64,000 nucleotides of DNA from Flavobacteriales bacterium (GCA_016718655.1 JADKCV010000019.1:15668-79667), one strand, 5' to 3'; positions 47,300 to 56,706 are shown, counted from the stretch's first letter. Numbers and translations: made by a program. The notes: generated by a model from the letters alone, not told the origin.

Positions 47300-48217
47300 T
47301 CAGCCGCGCAGGATACGCGCCACCTGTTTCTCGCTTTCCAGCCCCACGCGCTTGGCGATCTGCTGGCGCGTGAGGTCAGGGTTCTTCACCAAATGTTCGA
47401 TGTGTTCGCGGCGGATCCGGTTGATGTACGCGTTCACGGTGGTGCCCGTCTCGTTGCGGAACGTACGCGTGAAGTTGCGCTCGCTCATGCAGGCCACCTC
47501 CGCCAATCCGGCCAGGCTCTGTTTCTCGCCGATGTGCTCCACCACATGGTCCTGCGCGCGGTGGATGCCCGCGTGGATGTGGTTGCGGTATTGCGTGAAG
47601 GCGCTCTGCTGCGCGCTGATGCCGTCGCGCCTGCTGTACACCACCAGCTCGCGCGCCACCTTGTGCGCGAAGCGACCGTCCGTGAGCTGTTCCACGATGC
47701 GCAACATGAGGTCCACACCGGAGGCGATGCCGGCGCTCGTGTGGATGCGTTCGTGCTGGACGTAGAGGATGTTCTCCTTCACCACGGCGCGCGGCGCGAG
47801 TTGGCGCAACTTCTCCGTGAGTTGGAAGTGCGTGGTGCAGGGAATGCCATCGAGCAACCGGGCGTGCGCCAGCACCAAGGCCCCCGCGCAGATACTCACC
47901 AGGTGCGTACCGTTCGCATGGGCATCGCGCAGCCATTGGAAAAGCTCCTTGTTGGCCTTGAACACGGACGAGGTCAGGTATTTCACACGCGCCCCGGGCA
48001 CCACCAGGTAGTCATCGGGTCTCACGTTCACCTGGCTGAAGTGTCGCTGTTCCGCTATGCCCAAGCCGGCGCTGGTACTCAGTGTTCCATGGAGCCCGCA
48101 GTAGGTCAGCTCGAAGTCCGCACCGAAGTCGATGGCCTCATGGATCGTCTGGTCCGGGCCGGCGAGGTCCAACAGGTGAACCTCGGGAAGTACGAGGAAG
48201 ATGAAGCGTGTGGGCAT
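47300..48217 (-). CDS. GlxA-type transcriptional regulator (DJ-1/PfpI plus AraC HTH)
   Basis: 305 residues from the ATG at 48217. Residues ~1-185 form a DJ-1/PfpI domain (FIFLVLPEVHLLDLAGPDQT, DYLVVPGARV, LVSICAGALVLAHARLLDG with the conserved Cys in the nucleophile elbow). The C-terminal ~95 residues are an AraC-type HTH (SLAGLAEVACMSERNFTRTF, NAYINRIRREHI, TRQQIAKRVGLESEKQVARI). Members regulate catabolic or stress genes. It lies 75 bp upstream of the M1-like operon on the same strand. Confidence 0.88.
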   Translation of the reverse strand: MPTRFIFLVLPEVHLLDLAGPDQTIHEAIDFGADFELTYCGLHGTLSTSAGLGIAEQRHFSQVNVRPDDYLVVPGARVKYLTSSVFKANKELFQWLRDAHANGTHLVSICAGALVLAHARLLDGIPCTTHFQLTEKLRQLAPRAVVKENILYVQHERIHTSAGIASGVDLMLRIVEQLTDGRFAHKVARELVVYSRRDGISAQQSAFTQYRNHIHAGIHRAQDHVVEHIGEKQSLAGLAEVACMSERNFTRTFRNETGTTVNAYINRIRREHIEHLVKNPDLTRQQIAKRVGLESEKQVARILRG

Positions 48218-48679
48218 GGTGGGTCCGGTTACACGTCCGGGGCCAGTGGGCCAAAGGTCAGTGTACCGGACCCGGATCCGCAAGGAGGATCGACCGCTCC
48301 GGTCATTTACGTGAAGCAGCAACGGGGACGCTCCCAGGCCTTATGATGACAACGGCGTGTTTACGTTCATCACGCGTTTCGTCCCGGAAGGAGCCATTGT
48401 TCGGGAACAAGACAGGCGCGCTCTTAGGATGTTCAGTCCCCGAGGCATACCGACCGGCGGTCGCGGCGCATGCCTAGGCCCATGAGCATACACAGGGCGG
48501 AAGCCTTTTCACATCCACCACCTTCGATGACCCACCCTCAATGGATCCTGAAAGGGGGGGACTGGTCATCCACGTCGTCCACGTGCCGGAATGCTGGTAC
48601 GCCCTTCCGATGACCATTGACTTGGATGCCCTGGGTGTTCCCCTATGGCATCGTGACGTAATGGCTACGCAACGCCGGA
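48218..48679. other. Intergenic region, no gene recognised
   Basis: About 460 bases between the GlxA-type regulator start and a small membrane-protein gene. Short plus-strand frames have no domain or signal features. No strong repeat or promoter was picked out. Confidence 0.45.
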
Positions 48680-49000
48680 TCAGCCCAGCAGCTGCAACGC
48701 CCCGATCCCCATGATGAGCAGTAGCCCGAACACGAAGCCGACCACCGTGCCCAGTACAAGGGTCAAAACGGTCCGCGGGAAGCCGGGGCGCCAGGTCGCA
48801 AGGAGTTGGGCCACCAGGAACAGCCCGCCAGCTAGACCGAAGAGGTACAGACCCATGGCGATGACGTTACCCACGGTGAACAGTCCTTCCAGTGAGTAGC
48901 GTCCTTCATCGATGAAGTAGAGGAAGAGGGTGACCAGTAGCGCGGTGCCGAGTAACAAGGCCCAGTGCAGAGGGCGACGGGTGGGTAGGGTGGTCTGCAT
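48680..49000 (-). CDS. Small three-helix membrane protein
   Basis: 106 residues with three hydrophobic helices (HWALLLGTALLVTLFLYF, FTVGNVIAMGLYLFGLAGGL, VLTLVLGTVVGFVFGLLLIM). A short acidic loop (IDEGRYSLEG) lies between helices 1 and 2. Family not recognised; the low-complexity hydrophobic content makes assignment unsafe. Confidence 0.65.
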   Translation of the reverse strand: MQTTLPTRRPLHWALLLGTALLVTLFLYFIDEGRYSLEGLFTVGNVIAMGLYLFGLAGGLFLVAQLLATWRPGFPRTVLTLVLGTVVGFVFGLLLIMGIGALQLLG

Positions 49001-49070
49001 GAAGCGTGTAACGCTCGTGCGACAAACGTATTGTCATGTGGACACGACACCTCAGCGAGCACTACTTGCG

Positions 49071-51035
49071 CTATTTGAACGCCATCACCTTCGCTCCGCT
49101 CACCAGGTACACCGCCTGGTCGAAGCCGTCCACCTCATACAACGGGGTCTTGTCCTTGCCTAGCAGGATCGTCTCGCCAAGTGATCCATCCTTCTTGTTC
49201 ACGCGCATCAGCACGAACTCGCGCTTGCCGGCATCGCTGAGGATGAACTGGGTGGCACTGGTACTGGCGGTGGCGGTGAAGCGCGCACTGGCCCGGGCGA
49301 GGAACTGCTTGGTGAAGTCCATCGCCATCACCGAGGCATCGCCGTAGAGGTTCGATACCTCACGGGTGATGTCCTTGCCCATGGCAGAGCTGGCATCGGT
49401 GACCTGGATGCTCTGGCTGACGGACCCGAAGGCCGCGCTGGTGTACCCGAATGCCGCGGTGTAGTAGGCGGCGCGCACGGCGTTCGCATAGAGCAGGGCG
49501 CGGGTGAGGCCGCTTTCACGCGCGGCGGGGAAGTATTTGTTGTAGGTCACACTGCCGGAAGAGCTCATCAGGGCGATGTTCTGGTCGCTGCTCACCACGA
49601 TGCCCTCGGGTACCACCTCCACATGGGTGGCCTCCTCCTTGCCTTGGAACTCCAACGGCGTGCTGTTGAGGGCCGAGGCCGCACCTCCGTTCAAGGGCAG
49701 ACGATAGAGCAGGTGGTCCTTGGTGTTGAAGAGGTATAGTTCCTGCTCCGTGCTGGCCACATTGCCACTGCCGCCCCGGAAGGCTTTTCCCAACTGGGAG
49801 GTGCCGGTGGCCAGGTCCACCACGTCCATCTCCTCGCTGCTGGCGATGAGCACGCCATCAGGCATGCGCATCACGCGCTGGATGGTGCCCTCCAGCTTCA
49901 CCTTCTTGCTCCATCGCTCGGTGCCCGTTCCATCCACCAGCATGGCAGCGGCATTCGTGCTGCCCGAGGTGATCAGGGTCTTATCATCCATCTCCACCGC
50001 GCCGCTCAGCGGACCGCTCACGGAGATGCCCTTGCCGTTCTTGCCCCACAGGCCGGTGCCCGTGCGATAGTCCAGCATCTCCACCTTGTTGTTGTCCGCC
50101 GCACCCACCAATAGGCCCTGCTTCAGCGGAACGATGGTGCCCAATTGCTGTTGCAACTGCAGCGGTTTCTCCCAGGCATAGCTGCCATCGGCGATGGAGA
50201 ACGCATTGAGGAAGGTGGTGTAGCTGATGGTCACCGTCTTCTTGCCCTGGGCATCGGTCTTTTCGGACTGCTTGGTCTGCTGCAGCGCCATGAAACAGAG
50301 CTCCGGGGAGTGCGGCGTGGTGATGAACAGGCCCTGCGTCTGCCCGGTGGTGCCCAGGTTGGCACCGCCCTTGTCCAGCTGGCCCATCAACCCGGACATG
50401 CTGGCGAACTTGGGGTCGGGGCTCTGCTTCCAGCGTTCCTCGCCGGTGTTGGCGTCCAGTTTGTAGGCGAAGAAGAGGGTGCTGATGAGGAGGGCGTCCT
50501 TACCAGCACTGGTGCAGGAGGTGAGTTTGCTGAAGGAATCATCCTTGGTCCAGCGCACCTTTCCCGTGCCCATGTCCACACAGGCCATGGCCGCGCTTTT
50601 GTCGGCCTTTTGGCCCACGAGCACGATGGCGTTGTTGGTGTAGAGGAAATACTTGCTTGCGATGTGGTCGATGCCGCTGGCCTTGCTGTTGAAGAGCACG
50701 GTGCCGCCAAAGGGTTCCAGGATCAACAGCTGACCCTCGGCCGCTGCCGGCACCACGGCCACGAAAGGCGTGTTGGTGATCTCCTCGTAGCCGCCTTCCG
50801 GTGCATTGGCCAGTTCCTTCACGGTCCAAAGGATCGTACCACTGACAGGGTCGATGCCCTTGAGGCCCTCACTGGAACAGACCAGCAGGTTGCCGGTGCT
50901 GGTGGTGCGCATCCAGCTGATGGTGCCGCCGGGACTGGCCTCCCACGCGGGCGGGCCCTGGGCCCGAGTGCTGGTCGCGGGTGCAAGGAGCGCAAGGGTG
51001 AGCGCGAGCAGCGTGAAGGGTAGGGGTCGGAGCAT
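49071..51035 (-). CDS. Secreted PQQ-type beta-propeller protein
   Basis: 654 residues from ATG 51035 (signal FTLLALTLALLAPATSTRA). Repeats of the PQQ-like blade are clear: LLVCSSEGLKGIDPVSGTIL, ACVDMGTGKVRWTKDD, AYKLDANTGEERWKQ, AFSIADGSYAWEKPL, EMLDYRTGTGLWGKNGKG, VVDLATGTSQLGKAF. These form an eight-bladed propeller without the helical cap of quinoprotein dehydrogenases, so enzymatic PQQ use is unlikely; BamB-like scaffolding or binding is more probable. A C-terminal extension (ALLYANAVRAAYYTAAFGYT ... FVLMRVNKKDGSLGETIL) is peculiar to this protein group. Monocistronic. Confidence 0.8.
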   Translation of the reverse strand: MLRPLPFTLLALTLALLAPATSTRAQGPPAWEASPGGTISWMRTTSTGNLLVCSSEGLKGIDPVSGTILWTVKELANAPEGGYEEITNTPFVAVVPAAAEGQLLILEPFGGTVLFNSKASGIDHIASKYFLYTNNAIVLVGQKADKSAAMACVDMGTGKVRWTKDDSFSKLTSCTSAGKDALLISTLFFAYKLDANTGEERWKQSPDPKFASMSGLMGQLDKGGANLGTTGQTQGLFITTPHSPELCFMALQQTKQSEKTDAQGKKTVTISYTTFLNAFSIADGSYAWEKPLQLQQQLGTIVPLKQGLLVGAADNNKVEMLDYRTGTGLWGKNGKGISVSGPLSGAVEMDDKTLITSGSTNAAAMLVDGTGTERWSKKVKLEGTIQRVMRMPDGVLIASSEEMDVVDLATGTSQLGKAFRGGSGNVASTEQELYLFNTKDHLLYRLPLNGGAASALNSTPLEFQGKEEATHVEVVPEGIVVSSDQNIALMSSSGSVTYNKYFPAARESGLTRALLYANAVRAAYYTAAFGYTSAAFGSVSQSIQVTDASSAMGKDITREVSNLYGDASVMAMDFTKQFLARASARFTATASTSATQFILSDAGKREFVLMRVNKKDGSLGETILLGKDKTPLYEVDGFDQAVYLVSGAKVMAFK

Positions 51036-51157
51036 GGTGGGTGGGTCTGGTGATGCGTGCGAGGGCAAGCACCGTGCCGAGGTGTTCAGTGATGTGAATG
51101 TACTGCCGGTAGGGCCGACATCCGAACGAGATTCTTGAGGCCATCCCTTGCCTCAGG

Positions 51158-51837
51158 TCACCGAAGGAAGGAGCGTGCCTCGGGCCCGGTGTTCATCACC
51201 AGATCGATCACGCTCATGCGCGGTCGGAACCCGTGTCGGTCGGCGAAGAGCTGGGTGTAGGTGGGGGCCGCAGAGACCTCCGGAGGAAGTGGCCGCTTGG
51301 GGTGGAAGGAGGTTCGGAGGTCGATCGGGACGTTGTCCGATGTCTCATGTCCGATGCGGCAACTCCTGTCAGGTGACTGCCGCACCGGACATCGGACCGC
51401 TTGCCACTTCCACATACTCATCGCTCACCATCACCTCCGTCCTCAAACCCAGCCACTTCAGTCCCAGTCGCATCGTCGCCAGGTCAAGGTCAACGAGCCG
51501 GTCGTATCTCTTCAGCACAACCGCTTCGATCTCATCCATGTAATGGATGAACCAGGGCGTATTGCCATAGGCGCTGCGGATGGCATGGACGTGCTGCTGC
51601 GGCCAGGTCTCGATGTAGCTGAGTCCTACGGTGTGCATCGGCATCTTCTCCCCGGACCGGCGGGCGATCTGCACGGTCAGATCCTGCACCCCGTTGGGCC
51701 CTACGATGCTGGTACGCGTGCGGTAGCTCTGACGCTCGTAGTGCTCACCGATGTCGACGACGACCTTCGGATACCGGGCCAGCAACCGGTAGTGCTCGAC
51801 ACTGCCGAAGTAGAAGGCGGAGAGGAGGGGTGCTCAT
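51158..51837 (-). CDS. WbqC-family protein, two frame breaks
   Basis: Start ATG 51837, two bases after the ATPase gene ends (TGA-AC-ATG). One extra C in the following CCCC run has to be removed to read LLSAFYFGSVEHYRLLARYP, after which the frame continues with YERQSYRTRTSIVGPNGVQD, GLSYIETWPQQHVHAIRSAY and TPWFIHYMDEIEAVV. A second break near 51,345 leads to the family's ending (APTYTQLFADRHGFRPRMSV, IDLVMNTGPEARSFL) at 51158. WbqC proteins are linked to sugar/O-antigen or aminotransferase-type modification, but their chemistry is poorly defined. About 225 codons in all. Confidence 0.78.
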
Positions 51838-51839
51838 GT

Positions 51840-52997
51840 TCATACCATACGAAGTCGCGAGCCCCAGTAGCGTTCTTCCAACCAGATCTTGAACAACGGG
51901 TCGATCCACTCGGTGTCCTTGCCCACGAAGTCGAGGATCTCCTTCGTCTCCAGTGCTGTGGTCACCCGTTTCACATTGGCGCTGGAACCCAGGTCGAAGC
52001 GCTTCAGGTTCTCCTTGGTGGTGAAGCGCTCCACACCATTGAGCAGGGCGCGCAGGTAGTTGAGCTGTGGCGTGGTGATCTCGTCCACCATACGGTGATA
52101 GATGGCGTCGTGCTGGTTCAGTAGGTCGTTCAGGGCGGTGTCCACGATAGCGCGTGTGCAGGTCCGTCCGTTCGTGCGTAACCATGCCGCATGGCCCAGC
52201 ATCTGCACATGGTAGCTGTGGTCCTGCATGCGCGCGGCCAAATGGTCGCAGGTCTCGTCGCTGATGGTCTTCTTCACGCTCGCGAAACGGCCCTTGATGA
52301 AGGGTACCCAGTCGTGGCGCTTGATCTTGTCCAGGAACAGGATGTCGCCGAAGCGGAAGAAGGGCATGCTCTGCTTGTTGAACAGGTCCATCATCATATG
52401 GCGCTTGCTCCCATAGATGGCGTGGGACACGACCGTCTGGTGTTGCCACGAGGCGCGCAACATCTTCTGGAAGCCGGTGGGGTCGGGTAACTGGGCGATG
52501 TTCTGGAACTCGTCGATGCAGAGCACGAGACGCACACCTTTCGCCTGCGCCATACGCTCGGGTAGGTCGAGCAGGTCGGGCATGCTACGGCGTCCGTCGG
52601 GCAGGTCGAACTTCAGGCTGAACTCGCTCTGTGGGTCCACCCCGAAGGAGATCTGCGGCACCACTCCCCGGATGAATTCCTTCACATCGGCCATGCGCTG
52701 TTCCATGGTCTTGCCCAAGGCCTTGATCACCGCCTCGGTGGTGCGTTCCAGGAACTCCTGCTCGGTGCGCACGTGAAAGAGGTCCACGAAGGCGAAGCGC
52801 ACGTTCCTTTCGCGGGACATGTCCAGCGCCACCTGTTTGATGAGCGAGGATTTGCCCCAGCGCCGGGGACTGATGATGACCGTGTTGATGCCGGACTTGA
52901 AGTTGGCCCGGAGGTGTTTGCGCGGCCATTCACGGTCCACGAAGCTGTCGCCCGAAACGAGCGTGCCGATGAGGAAGGGTGATCGTTCTTCGTCCAT
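51840..52997 (-). CDS. AAA ATPase of the archaeal-type (ATPase_2) family
   Basis: 385 residues from the ATG at 52997. Walker A is SPRRWGKSS (about residues 43-51), Walker B LVLCIDEFQNI (about 155-165), and a sensor-1-like SHAIYGSKRH follows. The C-terminal part has a winged-helix-like unit (TTPQLNYLRALLNGVERFTT ... SSANVKRVTTALETKEILDF) and ends FKIWLEERYW, as is typical for this family, in which the final domain often replaces a DUF234 nuclease-like tail. The substrate is unknown. It heads a two-gene unit with wbqC-like DNA downstream. Its upstream region contains a perfect inverted repeat. Confidence 0.85.
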   Translation of the reverse strand: MDEERSPFLIGTLVSGDSFVDREWPRKHLRANFKSGINTVIISPRRWGKSSLIKQVALDMSRERNVRFAFVDLFHVRTEQEFLERTTEAVIKALGKTMEQRMADVKEFIRGVVPQISFGVDPQSEFSLKFDLPDGRRSMPDLLDLPERMAQAKGVRLVLCIDEFQNIAQLPDPTGFQKMLRASWQHQTVVSHAIYGSKRHMMMDLFNKQSMPFFRFGDILFLDKIKRHDWVPFIKGRFASVKKTISDETCDHLAARMQDHSYHVQMLGHAAWLRTNGRTCTRAIVDTALNDLLNQHDAIYHRMVDEITTPQLNYLRALLNGVERFTTKENLKRFDLGSSANVKRVTTALETKEILDFVGKDTEWIDPLFKIWLEERYWGSRLRMV

Positions 52998-53039
52998 GTG
53001 CGGTGATCTTGACAAGGGTAGAACAAATGTAACAACTTA

Positions 53040-53063
53040 GTTAGTAACAACTGTGTTACTAAC
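53040..53063. promoter_or_regulatory. Perfect inverted repeat upstream of the ATPase gene
   Basis: Arms GTTAGTAACA (53040-53049) and TGTTACTAAC (53054-53063) separated by ACTG. Two more half-motifs flank it, TGTAAC at 53029-53034 and TGTTAC at 53069-53074. The A/T-rich patch stands out in GC-rich DNA about 45 bp before the ATPase start and 100 bp before the divergent lipoprotein gene, so it is a good operator candidate. Confidence 0.45.
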
Positions 53064-53161
53064 AAGCCTGTTACATCGATCAGGCTTGTGCCAGTGGGCC
53101 TTTCAGCCCATGTCGGTCCGTCTCCCCGGCCACTTACCTTCGACCCTCCAAACCCCGGACC

Positions 53162-53914
53162 ATGCGCCTTTCGCCTCCCATCCTCGCGCTTTCGATCCTG
53201 TCGGCCTGCTCCACGTCCCCGACCGAAGAGCAGGGAACAACGGTGCCCGTGCAGCCGGTGGCCGAAACCCCGATCGTGTGGACCGGCTATTACGATGGCA
53301 TTCGTCCTCGTGGAAAGGACAGCGCCACCACCGTTCAGCTATGGGTTCGCAGTGATAGCACCTTCATCATCCGGCAGCGCACCGGTGACGACGACACGCT
53401 CGCCACCGGTGCGATCGGGACGTGGCGCGTGGTGCAAGTGGCCGGTGCATCCGCCTCCGGACTGTTGAGCATCCAATACGGCGGCGATCCGCCGGACCAT
53501 TACCAACGGACGGACAAGGGACTGGTCTTCGTGGATGTCAACGGTGGGGTGGAGGTGGTGCAGGACCGTGTCTTGGAGCGACTGGCCGGTGAGCTGCAGG
53601 ATGAGATCTCCCGCATGAAGGTGAGCGGCACCTTCTCCTACATGGCCGATGCCATGAGCTTCCAACCGTGTGGATCACGCTTCAGTTGGCCCTGCGCCGG
53701 GGGCGAGCAGTGGACCGATGAGGGCGAGGTGTTGGGTAGTTTGAACACGGCCGAACTGGAACGGCATTACCTGCGCAGTGTGAAGCAGGGCGGCGACCCG
53801 TGGGTGATCGAGGTGGAATGCAGCATGGCCATGGGCCCCGCGATGGAGGGTGATGGCGCGGACGAGTACCTCTTCATCCACCGCGTGCTGGCGGAGATCG
53901 ATGCGTGCCCCTGA
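53162..53914 (+). CDS. NlpE-like lipoprotein
   Basis: 250 residues with lipobox SILSAC (Cys ~18) and a TSPTEEQG linker. Residues ~40-130 follow the NlpE N-terminal pattern (WTGYYDGIRPRGKDSATTVQ, LWVRSDSTFIIRQR, ATGAIGTWRVV ... YQRTDKGLVFVDVNGG), but the copper-site CxxC of NlpE is absent. The second half has a Cys-Pro-Gly patch (SFQPCGSRFSWPCAGGEQWT) and ends YLFIHRVLAEIDACP. Likely an outer-membrane lipoprotein with a sensing or binding role. Its stop is two bases before the convergent mnmE stop. Confidence 0.75.
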   Translation: MRLSPPILALSILSACSTSPTEEQGTTVPVQPVAETPIVWTGYYDGIRPRGKDSATTVQLWVRSDSTFIIRQRTGDDDTLATGAIGTWRVVQVAGASASGLLSIQYGGDPPDHYQRTDKGLVFVDVNGGVEVVQDRVLERLAGELQDEISRMKVSGTFSYMADAMSFQPCGSRFSWPCAGGEQWTDEGEVLGSLNTAELERHYLRSVKQGGDPWVIEVECSMAMGPAMEGDGADEYLFIHRVLAEIDACP

Positions 53915-53916
53915 AC

Positions 53917-55269
53917 TTACTTGCCGATACAGAACCGCCCGAAGATGCTGCCGAGCAGGTCGTCTGTGGTGATACGACCGGTGATCTCGCCCAGGTGGTG
54001 TTGCGCCCGTCGCAGATCGATGGACAGGAGCTCGCCGCTGATGCCCAGGTCGATGGCTTTCTTGGCTTCCATCAGGGCCGAGCGTGCCTTGCTCAACGCA
54101 TCGACATGCCGCGCATTCGTCACCACGATATCGCCTGGTCCGTTGCGCAACCCGGACACATGGTCAAGGAACACCTGCTGGAGGGCCTCCAGCCCCGCGC
54201 CACTGCGGGCGGAGATGGAAAGGGTCTCCTTGCCCGGCCGTGCGCCTGCCACATCGCACTTGTTCAGGACGGGCACCACCCGTGGCCCGGCCCCGATGCG
54301 TTGCTGGAGCATGTTGGCATCGGTGCGCAAGGCCCCTTCCGCCACGTGTGAGGCATCGCCTAACAGGATGACCAGACTGGCCTCGGCGGCCTTCTTGTAG
54401 CTGCGCTCGATCCCCAGTTGCTCGATGCTGTCGGTGGTCTTCCGCAAACCGGCCGTATCGATGAAGCGGAACAGCACGCCACCCACGGTCATCAACTCCT
54501 CAACGGTATCACGTGTGGTACCGGCGATCTCGCTGACGATGGCCCGGTCCTCATTCAGCAGGGCGTTCAACAAGGTGCTCTTACCGCTGTTCGGCGCACC
54601 TACGATGGCCACCGGTATGCCTTGCTTGATGGCGTTGCCGTAGCGGAAGCTGTCGATCAATTCGGTACAGAGGTCCACCAGCCTGTCCAACAAGGCTACC
54701 AATTCGATGCGTTGCGCGAACTGCACGTCCTCCTCACCGAAGTCCAATTCCAGTTCGATCAATGCCGCGAAGTCGATCAATTGTTGACGGAGCTCTTCTA
54801 TCCGTGCGCCGAAGCCTCCGCGCAACTGCTGTAGCGCGAGCCGATGCTGTGCCGCGCTCTGGCTGGCGATGAGGTCTGCCACCGCCTCGGCTTGGCTGAG
54901 GTCCATCTTGCGGTTCAGGAAGGCTCGTTGGGTGAACTCGCCCGGTCGTGCAAGCCGAGCACCCGCGTCCAGCAAGGCCTGTAGCAAGCGTTGTTGGATG
55001 TAAACCGAGCCGTGCACCCCCAGTTCCACCACATCCTCCCCGGTATAGCTCGCAGGGCCTTTGAAGAAGGTGATGAGTGCCTCGTCCACCTGGCCGTCCA
55101 GGTCGATCACCGGCGCGTAATAGGCCCTACGTGGCAACGGTTCCAGCGGTAGTGAGGGCGCCACGCGGCCTACCACCTCCCACGCCTTGGCACCCGACAA
55201 CCGCAGTAGTGCGATGGCACCTGCACCCGGGGCGGTGGAGATGGCGGCAATGGTGTCGGGCTCGTACAT
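53917..55269 (-). CDS. mnmE: tRNA modification GTPase MnmE
   Basis: 450 residues from the ATG at 55269. Domain order: N-terminal tetrahydrofolate-binding domain (DTIAAISTAPGAGAIALLRL, ASYTGEDVVELGVHGS), central helical domain, and an embedded GTPase domain with G1 GAPNSGKST, G2 AGTTRDTVEE, G3 DTAGLR and G4 NKCD. The C-terminal catalytic motif is C-I-G-K (GSIFGRFCIGK). With MnmG it installs the carboxymethylaminomethyl group on wobble U34 of certain tRNAs. Length and motifs are complete. Transcribed divergently from ndh across a 57-bp gap containing a perfect palindrome. Confidence 0.97.
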   Translation of the reverse strand: MYEPDTIAAISTAPGAGAIALLRLSGAKAWEVVGRVAPSLPLEPLPRRAYYAPVIDLDGQVDEALITFFKGPASYTGEDVVELGVHGSVYIQQRLLQALLDAGARLARPGEFTQRAFLNRKMDLSQAEAVADLIASQSAAQHRLALQQLRGGFGARIEELRQQLIDFAALIELELDFGEEDVQFAQRIELVALLDRLVDLCTELIDSFRYGNAIKQGIPVAIVGAPNSGKSTLLNALLNEDRAIVSEIAGTTRDTVEELMTVGGVLFRFIDTAGLRKTTDSIEQLGIERSYKKAAEASLVILLGDASHVAEGALRTDANMLQQRIGAGPRVVPVLNKCDVAGARPGKETLSISARSGAGLEALQQVFLDHVSGLRNGPGDIVVTNARHVDALSKARSALMEAKKAIDLGISGELLSIDLRRAQHHLGEITGRITTDDLLGSIFGRFCIGK

Positions 55270-55283
55270 GGTCGGGAGGCGTG

Positions 55284-55301
55284 CAAAGATCCGGATCTTT
55301 G
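55284..55301. promoter_or_regulatory. Perfect 18-bp palindrome in the mnmE/ndh divergent promoter
   Basis: CAAAGATCCGGATCTTTG reads the same on both strands and occupies the middle of the 57 bp between the two start codons. Each strand presents GATCTTTG, close to the Bacteroidota -7 element TAnnTTTG, 14-26 bp before the respective ATG. It could be two back-to-back overlapping promoters or an operator that co-regulates both genes. Confidence 0.45.
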
Positions 55302-55326
55302 TACCGCGTCCGACATCCCCCTGCAC

Positions 55327-56646
55327 ATGCCCAGCCAAGCCAAGCTCGAATACGACAAGTTGCCTTATCCCACGGTGATCGTGGTAGGTGGTGGATTCGC
55401 CGGGTTGGAGGTGGTGCAGGGGTTGGCCAACAAGCCGTTCAAGGTGCTGCTGCTCGACAAGCAGAACCACCACTGTTTCCAGCCGCTGCTGTACCAGGTG
55501 GCCACCGCCAGCCTCGGAGCGGATAGCATCGCCCATCCCTTCCGGCGCACCATCGGACCCATGCCCAACGTGGCCTTCCGCATGGCCGAGGTCCATGGGG
55601 TGGACCCGGAGCGCAAGGTGGTGTTCTCCACGATCGGCGAGCTCCACTACGACATCCTCGTGCTTGCACTGGGGAGCACCACCAACTTCTTCGGCAATAC
55701 GGCCATGGAGCACCACGCCATGCAGATGAAGAGCATCAGCCAGGCGCTTGATATCCGCAGTGATTTCCTGCAGGAGTTCGAGGCGGCGATCGCACTGAAC
55801 GAAGAGAGCGCTGTGCGTCGATGCCTCAACTTCGTGATCGTGGGGGCAGGTCCCACTGGCGTGGAACTGGCGGGGGCACTGGCCGAGATCAAGCGCAGCG
55901 TCCTGCGTCAGGAGTACCGGGAGATGGAGAGCGAGCTGATGCGTATCGTGCTGATCGATAGCAACGAGCGGGTCCTGAAGAACTTCAGCGAGAAGGCCAG
56001 CGCGAACGCGCAACGTTACCTCGCCGAGTTGGGCGTGGAAGTGCGCTTGGAGGTACGTGTGATGGGAGGTGATGATGAGCGCATCCACCTCAGCGATGGC
56101 AGCCAATTGGAGACCAATACCGTGATCTGGGCCGCCGGGGTGAAGGGGGTGACGATCCCCGGGTTGGGACCAGCACTGAACGAACGGGCGAGCCGCTATG
56201 CAGTGGACCGTACGAATGCAGTGGTGGGTATCCCGGATGTCCACATCATTGGCGATTGTGCCCTGATGACCGAGGACCCTGAGTGGCTCCGTGGCCATCC
56301 CCAAGTGGCGACCGTGGCCATCCAGCAGGGCCGTCACCTGGTCTCCAACCTGATCCGACGGGCCAGTGGCAAGCCGTCGCTACCGTTCACCTATGTGCAT
56401 AAGGGCAGTATGGCCGTCATCGGCCGACGCAAGGCCGTGGTGGATATCGGCCAGCGCAGTTTCGGGGGCACCTTCGCCTGGCTCCTCTGGATGTTCGTGC
56501 ACGTGATCCAATTGGTGAGCTTCCGGAACCGCATCATGGTGTTGGTGAACTGGGCGTGGAAGTACCTCAGTTGGAAGAACACCATCCGACTGATCATCAG
56601 GCCCTACGTGCGAAAGACCTCAATCGCGCCCGCTGAAGTGGCTTAG
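55327..56646 (+). CDS. ndh: Type II NADH:quinone oxidoreductase-like flavoprotein
   Basis: 439 residues. Two Rossmann motifs: FAD site VIVVGGGFAGLEV (about residues 17-29) and NAD(P)H site VIVGAGPTGVELAG (about 172-185). FAD-contact segments VIWAAGVKG and IPDVHIIGDCA follow. The C-terminal ~60 residues form hydrophobic/amphipathic helices (TFAWLLWMFVHVIQLVSFRN) typical of NDH-2 membrane association. It would oxidise NADH and reduce menaquinone without proton pumping. Divergent from mnmE. Assignment as NDH-2 is firm at family level; quinone specificity not shown. Confidence 0.9.
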   Translation: MPSQAKLEYDKLPYPTVIVVGGGFAGLEVVQGLANKPFKVLLLDKQNHHCFQPLLYQVATASLGADSIAHPFRRTIGPMPNVAFRMAEVHGVDPERKVVFSTIGELHYDILVLALGSTTNFFGNTAMEHHAMQMKSISQALDIRSDFLQEFEAAIALNEESAVRRCLNFVIVGAGPTGVELAGALAEIKRSVLRQEYREMESELMRIVLIDSNERVLKNFSEKASANAQRYLAELGVEVRLEVRVMGGDDERIHLSDGSQLETNTVIWAAGVKGVTIPGLGPALNERASRYAVDRTNAVVGIPDVHIIGDCALMTEDPEWLRGHPQVATVAIQQGRHLVSNLIRRASGKPSLPFTYVHKGSMAVIGRRKAVVDIGQRSFGGTFAWLLWMFVHVIQLVSFRNRIMVLVNWAWKYLSWKNTIRLIIRPYVRKTSIAPAEVA

Positions 56647-56706
56647 GTGTGAACGGAATTCGCTTCAGTGAATGCGATCGGCGATCGATCTGCGCGACAA
56701 GGAAGT

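Noticed and set aside
47219..48346. 375-codon plus-strand open frame, and 50145-51023 likewise
   Set aside because: Antisense to the GlxA-type regulator and PQQ-propeller genes respectively, whose motifs are unmistakable.
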